Shown: piece by piece, positions 54,957 through 64,000 of the stretch
Layout of the letters: every line of letters begins with the position of its first letter
Position numbering within the stretch: the first letter of the stretch is position 1
NCBI GenBank assembly: GCA_009746045.1
Contig: RPFO01000296.1
Coordinates: 2,994,798-3,058,797, forward strand
Direction of reading: 5' to 3'
Source of the DNA: Mesostigma viride
Lineage: Eukaryota; Streptophyta; Mesostigmatophyceae; Mesostigmatales; Mesostigmataceae
Length of the DNA stretch: 64,000 nt
Made by a program: the position numbers and the translations under genes
Notes under the pieces: generated by a model
Seen by the model: only the letters and a program-made list of their open reading frames with translations
What the model was told of the DNA's origin: nothing
Database searches by the model: none

Positions 54957-57115
54957 TGGCATTTATGTAATTATTGATGAGGATTCAGGCTCCCATGGTG
55001 TCATCATGGCCCGTGTACGTACATGGATGGCATTTATGTAATTAATGATGAGGATTCAGGCTCCCATGGTGTCATCATTGCCCGTGTACGTACATGAATG
55101 GCATTTATGTAATTAATGATGAGGATTCAGGCTCCCATGGTGTCATCATGGCTTGTCTACCTACATGGTTGGCATTTATGTAACCTGAATCCTCTCATAA
55201 AAAAAATGAAGAGGATTCAGGCTCCATTGGTGTCATCATGGCTGGCCTACGTACATGGATGTCAAGGAATAGTAAATGATGAGGATTCAGGCTCCCATGG
55301 TGTCATCATGGCTTGTCTACGTACATGGTTGGCATTTATGTAATTAATGAGGAGGATTCAGGCTCCCATGGTGTCTCCATGGCTGGCCTACGTACATGGA
55401 TGTCAAGGAATAGTAAATGATGAGGATTCAGGCTCCCATGGTGTCATCATGGCCCGTGTACGTACATGAATGGCATGTATGTAATTAATGATGAGGATTC
55501 AGGCTCCCATGGTGTCATCATGGCCCGTCTACGTACATGGATGTCAAAGAAAAAAAAATGATGAGGATTCAGGCTCCCATGGTGTCATCATGGCTGGCCT
55601 ACGTACATGGATGTCTCATAAAAAAAATGATGAGGATTCAGGCTCCCATGGTGTCATCATGGCCCGTCTACGTACATGGTTGGCATTTATGTAATTAATG
55701 ATGAGGATTCAGGCTCCCATGGTGTCATCATGGCCCGTCTACGTACATGGTTGGCATTTATGTAATTAATGAGGAGGATTCAGGCTCCCATGGTGTCTCC
55801 ATGGCTGGCCTACGTACATGGATGGCATGTATGTAATTAATGATGAGGATTCAGGCTCCCATGGTGTCATCATGGCTTGTCTACGTACATGAATGGCATT
55901 TATGTAATTAATGATGAGGATTCAGGCTCCCATGGTGTCATCATTGCCCGTGTACGTACATGGATGGCATTTATTTATGTATATAATGATGAGGATTCAG
56001 GCTCCCATGGTGTCATCATGGCCCGTCTACGTACATGGTTGGCATTTATGTAATTAATGAGGAGGATTCAGGCTCCCATGGTGTCTCCATGGCTGGCCTA
56101 CGTACATGGATGCATGGCATGTATGTAATTAATGATGAGGATTCAGGCTCCCATGGTGTCATCATGGCTTGTCTACGTACATGAATGGCATTTATGTAAT
56201 TAATGATGAGGATTCAGGCTCCCATGGTGTCATCATTGCCCGTGTACGTACATGGATGGCATTTATTTATGTATATAATGATGAGGATTCAGGCTCCCAT
56301 GGTGTCATCATGGCTTGTCTACCTACATGGTTGGCATTTATGTAACCTGAATCCTCTCATAAAAAAAATGAAGAGGATTCAGGCTCCATTGGGGTCATCA
56401 TGGCTGGCCTACGTACATGGATGTCAAGGAATAGTAAATGATGAGGATTCAGGCTCCCATGGTGTCATCATGGCTTGTCTACGTACATGGTTGGCATTTA
56501 TGTAATTAATGAGGAGGATTCAGGCTCCCATGGTGTCTCCATGGCTGGCCTACGTACATGGATGTCAAGGAATAGTAAATGATGAGGATTCAGGCTCCCA
56601 TGGTGTCATCATGGCCCGTGTACGTACATGAATGGCATGTATGTAATTAATGATGAGGATTCAGGCTCCCATGGTGTCATCATGGCCCGTCTACGTACAT
56701 GGATGTCAAAGAAAAAAAAATGATGAGGATTCAGGCTCCCATGGTGTCATCATGGCTGGCCTACGTACATGGATGTCTCATAAAAAAAATGATGAGGATT
56801 CAGGCTCCCATGGTGTCATCATGGCCCGTCTACGTACATGGTTGGCATTTATGTAATTAATGATGAGGATTCAGGCTCCCATGGTGTCATCATTGCCCGT
56901 GTACGTACATGAATGGCATTTATGTAATTAATGATGAGGATTCAGGCTCCCATGGTGTCATCATGGCTTGTCTACCTACATGGTTGGCATTTATGTAACC
57001 TGAATCCTCTCATAAAAAAAATGAAGAGGATTCAGGCTCCATTGGTGTCATCATGGCTGGCCTACGTACATGGATGTCAAGGAATAGTAAATGATGAGGA
57101 TTCAGGCTCCCATGG
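54957..57115 (-). repeat. Satellite block 5 (inverted orientation)
   Basis: Continuation of block 4 after element F. A segment of about 1.1 kb near 55060-55700 recurs almost intact near 56220-56860. It ends inside a unit (GGCTCCCATGG) where element C begins. Confidence 0.92.
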
Positions 57116-57811
57116 AGTTAACGCCAAGCGCATTGGCGTGATCCTGATTCGGCATATCTCTGCGATTCCAGCGGCACCGGAACGAGTTCATTCCGACAAG
57201 TATCAAGAAAGTTATGGCGTTCCGACTTCCCGGTCGCGCGCGAGCGCGAGCCGGCTGTTCTTCTAAGTCGGACGTGAATATTTGCCGACGACATATGGGG
57301 TCGACAGTAATTCCTGGGCTGACAGGAATTAGGTGCTGTACCTACGACGGTATTGGATTAATACGTCGTACGCAGGAAATAGGAACCTTAACCTGTGGTC
57401 TGTTGGTACCGCAGGCTTAGTCCTGGACTTCTAGGTGCAGATGCAATAATCACTGTGGTGACTGTACTCTGTGGTCACTGTGCCTGTATGGCAGACCTAC
57501 TGTATAGGAGCTGGGCGCTGTACAGGTAGTGAATACTGTACCGGGGTGTTATTACTGAGCAGGCCTCCTAGGCTGCTCAGGACTAGCAAGCACAGTGCAC
57601 AAGTATATAAACAATAGGCCAGTGCCAAATGGGCATCTCTTGCGAGCCCGCCTCACGTGTTGTGCCTTGACTTGGCAAGCTCGTGTACAAGCCTCAAGTG
57701 TTGAGCGCTGTAAACATTATCCGATTTAACAAAGCTCCGTTTCCAACCATATTCACACATTGCTGCATTGCAACCATATCCTTCACATTGCGTGTGCGAA
57801 GAACGTTAACT
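57116..57811 (+). repeat. Element C 5' LTR (right border tentative)
   Basis: The left border is clear from the break in satellite sequence. A TATA box TATATAAA lies at 57604-57611. The right border is set tentatively at GTTAACT (57805-57811), because element B's LTR also ends in AACT. With no second copy in the window the end cannot be verified. Confidence 0.5.
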
Positions 57812-57904
57812 CAAATTACAACCAGTCTCAGCGGAACGGCCAGGAGGGTCGTTGCCGGTTGCGGTGTGCAGCTTTGACGACGAGAGGAGCTCGTCCGGTG
57901 GTGA

Positions 57905-58822
57905 ATGGTGCAGGAGGAACAACGGCAGCAGGATTTCCGGTTTCGGCAGTCTGCTGGGGGTTCGATTTCTCCTGAATTACGCCGTGTCGTTCGGGATCTA
58001 TCTTTGTTGCTTGCAGATCGTCCGCCTGTAAATCGCAGCTTCGTGCAATTCGTCGACGACCAGGTCGAAGATTGGGAGCGAATTCTGCGACACGTACAAA
58101 CCATCGTCATTCCGGAGCACCGGAGCATCGACGACCTTGAGCAGGAGCTTCACGGGTTGGTCGGCATCCAGACGGTGATTACTGCAGTAGCAGAGCGAGT
58201 GCGGACGGAGTTGGCAGCAAGGCGAGGCGAGGTTGCGGAGGCAGCTGGCGCAGGGCGACACGAGTTTGTGCCGACAGTAGCGGGCGCGGGAGTACCACGT
58301 GCTTTCGCAGGCGGCATCGGCGACGAGGGTGTTGCAGCGGGCCAGTTAGGCGTGAACGACGCGGAGCGGAGCATCACAGGCGGCTTGCAGAGGTCGGGGC
58401 GACAGCGGAAGCCATCGCCGGAGGACCGCGCGACAAGAGTCGGCAGGTTTCCAGAGCGAGTAAGAGTTCCTTTTCAGGAACTGCCCCCGCCCCTTCGCGT
58501 TCGTGTGACGCGTTGGGAGGAGTTTGCACCTCTTGGGTACGATAGTGACCTTGAGGTAGGAGCAGGGGGTGTCGCTGGGCTAGGCGACGAGGCACTTGGC
58601 GACCACGAGGTGCCAACGTACAATCCGCGAGGTGCCAACGACGGGTTGTCACCTGTCTACTTTACCAACGGTGACGATTCAGTCATCGCGGGCCGACAGC
58701 GGGTCGACGACGGCGCAGCAGGTAGCAGGGTACCAGAGCTGATTGTGGTGAGCGACAGCGACGACGACAGCGACAAGGAGAACCAGGACGCGCCTGGGGC
58801 CAGCCGTGGTGGTCTTGCCTGA
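57905..58822 (+). CDS. Element C ORF0: unrecognised protein upstream of gag
   Basis: A 305-codon ORF from ATG 57905. The N-terminal 120 residues are helical (LRRVVRDLSLLLADRPPVNR, VEDWERILRHVQTIVIPEHR, LVGIQTVITAVAERVRTELA). The middle is Gly/Arg-rich. The tail is acidic, with a Ser/Asp run and DKENQ (residues about 275-297). It resembles ORF0 of A and B in position and helical start but is longer. No known domain. The frame is intact. Confidence 0.62.
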   Translation: MVQEEQRQQDFRFRQSAGGSISPELRRVVRDLSLLLADRPPVNRSFVQFVDDQVEDWERILRHVQTIVIPEHRSIDDLEQELHGLVGIQTVITAVAERVRTELAARRGEVAEAAGAGRHEFVPTVAGAGVPRAFAGGIGDEGVAAGQLGVNDAERSITGGLQRSGRQRKPSPEDRATRVGRFPERVRVPFQELPPPLRVRVTRWEEFAPLGYDSDLEVGAGGVAGLGDEALGDHEVPTYNPRGANDGLSPVYFTNGDDSVIAGRQRVDDGAAGSRVPELIVVSDSDDDSDKENQDAPGASRGGLA

Positions 58823-58924
58823 GTGGTAACACTTGGCACTTTCCTTTCTTGTTCAGTAGCTTATATTGCTTTAATTGCTGCTTGGCCACTTGGCTGGCTG
58901 TAGCAGATCTGAACAGAGGCCATC

Positions 58925-60100
58925 ATGGAGGATGGAGCTATCAACCAACAAGCGGGCTTTATGGGCTTCGGCGGCGCGGCGATGGACGAGATGGACGCGA
59001 TGGACGCGGTGGACGCGATGGACGCGGGGACGGCCAGGCGCTGGGAGACCAGGCTGAGGTGCCAGATAATCAGAGCCAAGGATCGCAGGGCGGGCAGCAC
59101 GCGCCAGCCGCAGATCAAGCGGCGCCTAAGCGACCAACCGTTGCTGAGGGGTACGCGGTGCTAGGCCAGTTTCAGTCCATCAAGGACAATTGGCAGCCCC
59201 GGGATGCTGAGAGGATGTTAGAGGACATGAACTTGTACACGGAGATATACAACGGTGACAAGCTTCGCATCCTGGCGTCTAGTGCCTACATACGGCAGTC
59301 GGCGAGGCGGCTGTTCAAGTTTGTTCGGGAGCGACACGCGGCGGGGGACACCTGGGCGGCGTTTATGACGCGACTCAGGTGTTCCTGAGTGACAAGAGGA
59401 CCATAGATGGGTCCCACCTGAAGCAAGAATACCTGGACTACAAGCCCATCAAGGGGCAACTAGTGGTCCACGCCTTTGAAGACTTCGTCAAGCTGAGGGA
59501 GGACGCCATGGCCAAGGGCTTCTTCGTCGCAGATCGGATGGCCATGGGCGACTTTCTCAAGTCGCTGCAGCTGGATCCGGTCACCATGGATAATGTGACC
59601 ATCCACATGCGACAGGTCCATGGCTGGGCAGCCATGACGGATCAGTTGTATGAGTGTTTCAGCGGCAAGTACGTGGGGGTAAGCGCCCTCGTCAGAATGA
59701 TGAGGAGGCCACTGAACCCACGGTTAAGTCCATGAGGGGATCGGGCCACGGGGGCCCAGCGTCCTCGAGAGGGCCTGAGACCTCTTCAAGGGGTCGAGGA
59801 AGGTCCAGGAGGGGGCGTGACAGAAGGGCTGGACGGGGGACCCCGCCGAAGTCGGGACATCCACAGTCCCAGTTTGACTTCAAGAGGGTGGGTGGTCCTC
59901 CCAAGGCTGGGCCCAGCAGTGGGACCTCACGGGACATCAGTCAGGTGGAATGTTATTTCTGCCAGGGGAAGGGTCACTTCAGGAATGAGTGTCCCTCGTA
60001 CCTGAGGCAGGAAGGTCAGAGCAAGCCAGCTCAGGGTGGCAGCAAGGACAAGGCTGGTCCATCCCAGGACAAGGGCAAGGGCAAGGCTGCTGATCATTGA
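58925..60100 (+). pseudogene. gag: Element C gag, frameshifted
   Basis: Gag-like coding over three frames: ATG 58925 with Met/Asp/Ala repeats, shift near 59020 to GDGQALGDQAEV and the helical part (DAERMLEDMNLYTEIYNGDK), shift near 59385 to KRTIDGSHLKQEYLDYKPIK and MAKGFFVADRMAMGDFLKSL, shift near 59685 to the basic linker and zinc knuckle CYFCQGKGHFRNEC (about 59951-59992). It ends at TGA (60098-60100) in the pol frame. The first shift lies in a GATGGACGC tandem run. The Gag would be non-functional as read, although pol is intact. Confidence 0.75.
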
Positions 60101-60106
60101 CTTGAG
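60098..60106 (+). promoter_or_regulatory. Candidate UGA readthrough site, element C
   Basis: TGACTTGAG, identical to the site in element A. The pol frame is the gag frame and stays open from the codon after the TGA. There is no ATG before the integrase domain for more than 30 codons, which favours readthrough over reinitiation. Confidence 0.55.
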
Positions 60107-63100
60107 CCTGCACACATCCCTGAACCCTGGAGGGTGCCCCCAGGGGTGTGTAATGAAGCTGCTAGTGACAGCAGTGAGGGGCAGCCCCATGCTCTAGTGA
60201 AAGAGCCTATTGGACACGATGGGGCAAGCTTGGTTACCACAGAGAGTATGCCAGCTGTAGCTGCAGTGGTTACTCGCCAACGTGCCCGCCATGGCGGTGC
60301 TGAGCCTGAGGTAGGACCTGGTGATGTGGACCCAGGTGGATCTCAGAAGCATTCTGACCGTGCAGGACTGGCACAGGATGGTCAGGATGAGGATAGGGCT
60401 GGAGACAGTCTGACAGGCACGACCCTGGTGCCTCCTGTACATAAGGGATCTGTACATACCTTGAGTGCTAATAATGACAATAAAAGGTTTTCTCTCTTGT
60501 ATGACATTGCCTCAAGGTTGCATACCATGTTTGGCCATGCAGCTCAGTCTTTGCAAGTTGCTAGACGGCTGGGAGGAAGTGAGTTGTACTCCATCTGCCA
60601 ACAGGTTGCTCAAGCTTGCAAGTGCAGGCTAGTTGCTAGAAAGCCCAAGCAGTCTCATGCCAGGACTCCTATTTTGCAGCCAGGCCATGTGCAGGTAGAT
60701 ATTCAGAGAATCAGGGGTTTGAAGCTGCTGGTGGCAGTGGACAGATATACCAAGTACAAGACCCTAGAGATCCTGCCTGACATGGAGAAGCCTACATTGA
60801 TTGCTGCTCTGAAGTTGACAAGGAGCAGGTACCCTGGGTTGGAGTTGTTGCAGTGTGACATTCAGTTTGAGTGCTGTGAGAACCTGCCAGAGTTTCCAGA
60901 GTTGCTGATTACACCCAGGGAGAGCCACGGCCAGCAAGGGGTGGTGGAGAGAGCCATCCAAGAGATCAAGACTGTGCTGCTGGTGGAGAGGATTCCAAGG
61001 ACGTCATCTGCCATTGTGACATCTGCATGGCTACGTTCTGTGGAGGACAGGCTGAACCTGAGGACTCCCATGTTCTTTGGTGACATTGCCATCAATCCTC
61101 TTATGCTGCATACCAGGATGCTGCCAGCTGATGCTGAGCAGGCATGGAAGGAGAAGCTAGAGGCCAAGTTCCTCAAGCTGAGGCAGAAAGACAAGGGCTG
61201 GAGTGTCCTAGAACCTAACGTTGGACAACAGGTTGTTGTGTGGAAGGAACCAAGCTTTCCAGGGAAACGTGGCAGCTGGCATGATGGGGTGGTGACCCGA
61301 GTAGAAGCCGCTGGCCATAAGTGCTGGGTGGCCATTGATGGCTCCCAAGCAGTGCACCGTCTGTCCTGGTCAAAGATCCGTCCCCGGGGAGGTAATCAAG
61401 GAGACCTCTTCCAGGTGCCCGCTGGTGTACAAGGCGGGGGTGACGTGGAGCTTCCTGATCAGGGTGCTACAGCTGTATCGAGCCCTCAGGGTGACCCTGG
61501 CCCGGCCCCTGGGGTACCTTCACATACGGTGGTTGGGCAAGCAGGCGGACAGGCTGCACCTCCGGAACGGCCCGACACCAGGCCTAGGGGTGTGCGTCTA
61601 TCAGATATTGTACAGGCTTTGCAAAGAGCCAAGAAGGAGCCTAAGGTGTCCAAGCTTGTCCAGTTGGATGAACCTGAGGTAGCTGCCATGGAGATAGATA
61701 CCAATGCACAGGTTTCTGTCATGGGACCTCAGCATACAGGAGAACTGCTGGTCGGAGAACCAAGTTGCCCCTGGGTGTCTGATTTCAGTGGTAGGACGCA
61801 TCTAAGGGTGTTGGGAGAGGTTACTGCCCCTGTCATGGGTGTGGATGTGACCTTCCTTGTCCTAGAGGACTATGATGGCCCTGTGATTTTGGGTCAGAAT
61901 TTTCTGGGCAATCCTGGGATTTCTATCAGAGCTACAGCTCTGAGAAGAGATGGCTGGGGGATGATTCCCCTAGAAAATTTCAGGACAACATTTCCAGTCA
62001 GGTGCAGGGCCAAGCCGGTCAAGGGTGTAAAATGGGATGAAGGGGAGGTGCCCCCAGCGGCCAGTTTGGTGATTCCAGCTGTGTTGCACCCCAGCAGTAT
62101 TGGCATAACTCACAGGAGCCTTGCTGCACACTCTCCTTTGACATATGACCAGCTGGTCCAAGAGATGAGCTCGCCTACTTTGTTTGAGGCTTGGAAGCTC
62201 GCCTTCTCCAAGGCATTGGAGGAGTGGTTGCAGTTTGAGTGTGCTGCACCAACAGACAGACGTCCCCCAGCATCAAGGAAGCTTGCTTTGAGATTTGTGC
62301 TGAAGAGGAAGGTTGTGGATGAGGTATCAGTGCCCCATGTCAGGCCTGTCCTGAATGAGTATCACGGCACGGGGAGTCTGCCAGGAGAGGAGCTATACAC
62401 GCCAGGGATGCTACACGACACATGGAGAATTTTGCTATGTCTCTACGTGGGGTTGCTGAACAGGGGAGCAGCTATGTCATCAGTGCTGCTGGACTTCAAG
62501 AGGGCATTTTTAAAATCTGATCCAGAAGTGGCCAGGAGGGTGTGGAAGCAGGATGAGCCTTACTGTGTTGAGGTGCCTGCCATCTGGAAGCTGGAGCTGC
62601 ATCAACAATTCCTGGTTATTCTGAAGGGCCTGGAAGGACTCAGGTCGAGCCCAATCATCTGGAGACTCACGCTGCAGGAAGCTCTGATCAGTGAGTGTGG
62701 CTTGAGAGTGTCTTCAGTTGATCCCTGTTTGCTGCTGGCCCAATGGGAGGGTCTGCCAGTGTATGCTAGTTTGCATGGAGATGATCTGCATTTGCTAGCC
62801 CCCACGACCTGGCTGAAGAAGTTTATTCCTGTCATCAGTGGCAAGTTTTCACTGGGCAAGGAGCTGTGGCAGGAGCCCAACAAGCCTGTAGTGTTCTGTG
62901 GAATGCAGGCTACCCTGTTCAGGAGGGACGGGGAGTGGAGTATCAGGCTTCAGGCTGGAGGAGATTATAAACAGACCATTGTGAAGGCCTTGCCAGAGAA
63001 GATCACCCAGGCTGCAGGACCTGAGTTGAGAGGCATGTGGGCCTGGTTTGCCAGCATCTGTGGTCCGTCTTTGATGGTCCATAGCAGAATGCCTGATGAG

Positions 63101-63691
63101 GTGCTTGAGGATGAGAAGCCTCGAGTCATAGCCCGGTTGGTGGAGAGTACCCCTGATCTGATTTTGTCTGGGATTGACTTTACCCAGCCTATCACCTTGG
63201 AGATCTTTGTTGACAGTTCCATGGATGCTCGCCAGGTTACCAAGGTCAGGGGGAGATCTGCTGCTCTGTTTGCTTTTTATCAGAGCAGGGCAAGTTTGTT
63301 CAGCTGGTACAGCAGACTGCAGAAGAGGGTCTGTATCAGTTCAGATGTGGCAGAATGCAGGGCCATATGCGAGGGGATCCAGTCCAGCCTGTACATAAAG
63401 GAGTTAATGCTGGAGCTGGCTTCAGTTACCCCTTGGACCTTGCAGATGGAGACGTTGTTGCTAACAGACAGCATGGGTATGGTCCAGTTTGTTCACAAGC
63501 AGCTGGCCAGGAGCCGGGACCTGGATTATTTGTTGCTGAAGGAGTTGGCCAGTTTGGTTGACTTGAAGCATATCCCTGGCGAGGAGAACCCTGCTGATGC
63601 ATTGACAAAGCTGCCACACAAGGCCCCAGCCCAGTACAATGTACTGAGGAAGCTCATGAATGCTGACTGTCAAGTCGGTCTATCTGTCTAA
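60101..63691 (+). CDS. pol: Element C pol: integrase, retropepsin-like domain, RT, RNase H
   Basis: One intact frame, the best reference for this lineage. Numbered from a GTG at 60134 (1185 residues): HHCC-like zinc block H130, H135, C155, C162/C164; integrase core D189, D242, E272; SH3-like tail about 355-418; linker; retropepsin-like domain about 515-600 with D522-T-N and ILGQNFL 585-591; RT about 715-930 with D787 (LDFKRAF) and HGDD 881-884; RNase H D1027, E1074, D1112, ending near HIPGEENPADALTKL. All catalytic acids of integrase, RT and RNase H are present. The protease triad has Asn where Gly is normal, and the domain sits after integrase. The product is probably made by UGA readthrough from gag. 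Confidence 0.92.
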   Translation, partial: LEPAHIPEPWRVPPGVCNEAASDSSEGQPHALVKEPIGHDGASLVTTESMPAVAAVVTRQRARHGGAEPEVGPGDVDPGGSQKHSDRAGLAQDGQDEDRAGDSLTGTTLVPPVHKGSVHTLSANNDNKRFSLLYDIASRLHTMFGHAAQSLQVARRLGGSELYSICQQVAQACKCRLVARKPKQSHARTPILQPGHVQVDIQRIRGLKLLVAVDRYTKYKTLEILPDMEKPTLIAALKLTRSRYPGLELLQCDIQFECCENLPEFPELLITPRESHGQQGVVERAIQEIKTVLLVERIPRTSSAIVTSAWLRSVEDRLNLRTPMFFGDIAINPLMLHTRMLPADAEQAWKEKLEAKFLKLRQKDKGWSVLEPNVGQQVVVWKEPSFPGKRGSWHDGVVTRVEAAGHKCWVAIDGSQAVHRLSWSKIRPRGGNQGDLFQVPAGVQGGGDVELPDQGATAVSSPQGDPGPAPGVPSHTVVGQAGGQAAPPERPDTRPRGVRLSDIVQALQRAKKEPKVSKLVQLDEPEVAAMEIDTNAQVSVMGPQHTGELLVGEPSCPWVSDFSGRTHLRVLGEVTAPVMGVDVTFLVLEDYDGPVILGQNFLGNPGISIRATALRRDGWGMIPLENFRTTFPVRCRAKPVKGVKWDEGEVPPAASLVIPAVLHPSSIGITHRSLAAHSPLTYDQLVQEMSSPTLFEAWKLAFSKALEEWLQFECAAPTDRRPPASRKLALRFVLKRKVVDEVSVPHVRPVLNEYHGTGSLPGEELYTPGMLHDTWRILLCLYVGLLNRGAAMSSVLLDFKRAFLKSDPEVARRVWKQDEPYCVEVPAIWKLELHQQFLVILKGLEGLRSSPIIWRLTLQEALISECGLRVSSVDPCLLLAQWEGLPVYASLHGDDLHLLAPTTWLKKFIPVISGKFSLGKELWQEPNKPVVFCGMQATLFRRDGEWSIRLQAGGDYKQTIVKALPEKITQAAGPELRGMWAWFASICGPSLMVHSRMPDEVLEDEKPRVIARLVESTPDLILSGIDFTQPITLEIFVDSSMDARQVTKVRGRSAALFAFYQSRASLFSWYSRLQKRVCISSDVAECRAICEGIQSSLYIKELMLELASVTPWTLQMETLLLTDSMGMVQFVHKQLARSRDLDYLLLKELASLVDLKHIPGEENPADALTKLPHKAPAQYNVLRKLMNADCQVGLSV

Positions 63692-64000
63692 AAGCTGAGA
63701 GCTGGGTGCTTAAGTCTCTGGATATCAGGCTGGGAGCTTGATTGTACATAATCCTGAGCACACCTTGAGGGGTGAGACATGTCTCTGGTGTGGGAATGTC
63801 TGACATTGTCTCTGATGGAGAGATGTCTATCTGGGGTTTTCATCTCAGTCTGAGGTTTCCCCAGATCTGTGGTTTGTGGGCGGGGTTCGATTCCCTGGTG
63901 CCGTCTTAAGGCGGAGTTTCACGGACTGGCTGACCCATCCACCATGCTGGTGAGGTGGCGACAGGTCCCCTGATTTTCCACGGTTGGAACGAGTAGGGAG
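63692..64000 (+). other. Element C 3' untranslated region with T-arm-like motif
   Basis: About 310 bp to the window end. GGGGTTCGATTCCC at 63892-63905 is the same T-arm/B-box-like core as in A and B, and 22 bases around it are identical to element B. A short hairpin GCCGTCTTAAGGCGG follows at 63910-63924. Confidence 0.6.

Larger units (their letters stand above)
57116..64000 (+). mobile_element. Element C: Copia-like element, 3' end outside window
   Basis: Third member of the A/B lineage. It starts AGTTAACGCC (compare AGTTAG in A and AGTTAA in B) directly in a satellite unit. Order: 5' LTR, ORF0 (57905-58822), gag (about 58925-60100, with frame changes), UGA, and an intact pol (to 63691). 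The 3' untranslated region runs to the window end. The final bases (GTTGGAACGAGTAGGGAG) may be the polypurine tract, so the 3' LTR probably starts just beyond 64000. The target duplication cannot be checked. Confidence 0.88.

Noticed and set aside
40018-57115. Many open frames in the satellite (peptides such as NDEDSGSHGVIM repeated).
   Set aside because: They arise because units near 72 bp keep the frame. Frames differ between linkers and there is no other coding evidence.

Overview
This window is nuclear DNA of a eukaryote and consists almost entirely of transposable elements and satellite DNA. I see no ordinary host gene, no rRNA or tRNA gene, and nothing prokaryotic. The mix of elements suggests a microalga, perhaps a green alga or prasinophyte: Copia-like LTR elements, a Kangaroo/TOC/PAT-like tyrosine-recombinase retrotransposon, a very GC-rich LINE with a restriction-like endonuclease, and a spliced transposase-like gene. 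The species assignment is inference only.

Layout. 1-548: fragment of a LINE reverse transcriptase (RT), minus strand. 1159-2309 and 10700-10897: an L1-type ORF1 gene (minus strand) split by element A. 2310-10699: element A, a complete Copia-like element (+) with near-identical LTRs and a GCGGG target duplication. 11769-14794 and 24411-24738: a transposase-like gene (minus strand) split by element B. 14795-24410: element B, a second Copia-like element of the same lineage (minus strand), itself split by a 1.77-kb insert at 18350-20118. 24828-26290: structured tandem repeats. 26914-33245: a LINE with 170-bp tandem monomers at its 5' side and PHD, RING, RT and endonuclease domains. 34921-35735: a minisatellite. 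35990-57115: a large satellite field built on a core of about 70 bp. It inverts head-to-head near 43463 and was invaded by element G (gag-only LTR element, 36918-40017), element E (Kangaroo/PAT-like, 44381-49770), element F (non-autonomous split-repeat element, 52833-54956) and element C (57116 to the window end).

The most notable system is the Copia-like lineage A/B/C. All three copies carry an extra ORF upstream of gag. A and C have gag and pol in one frame separated by a single UGA with the same following sequence. The pol domain order is integrase, then a retropepsin-like domain (active site Asp-Thr-Asn), then RT and RNase H; canonical Copia has protease before integrase. Their LTRs begin AGTTA instead of TG, and all three keep a tRNA T-arm/B-box-like motif in the 3' untranslated region. 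Elements E and F share the A1-internal-B1-A2-B2 split-repeat design. E has a 2A-like motif exactly between RNase H and the tyrosine recombinase. Target duplications and restored frames give a clear nesting order for several insertions.
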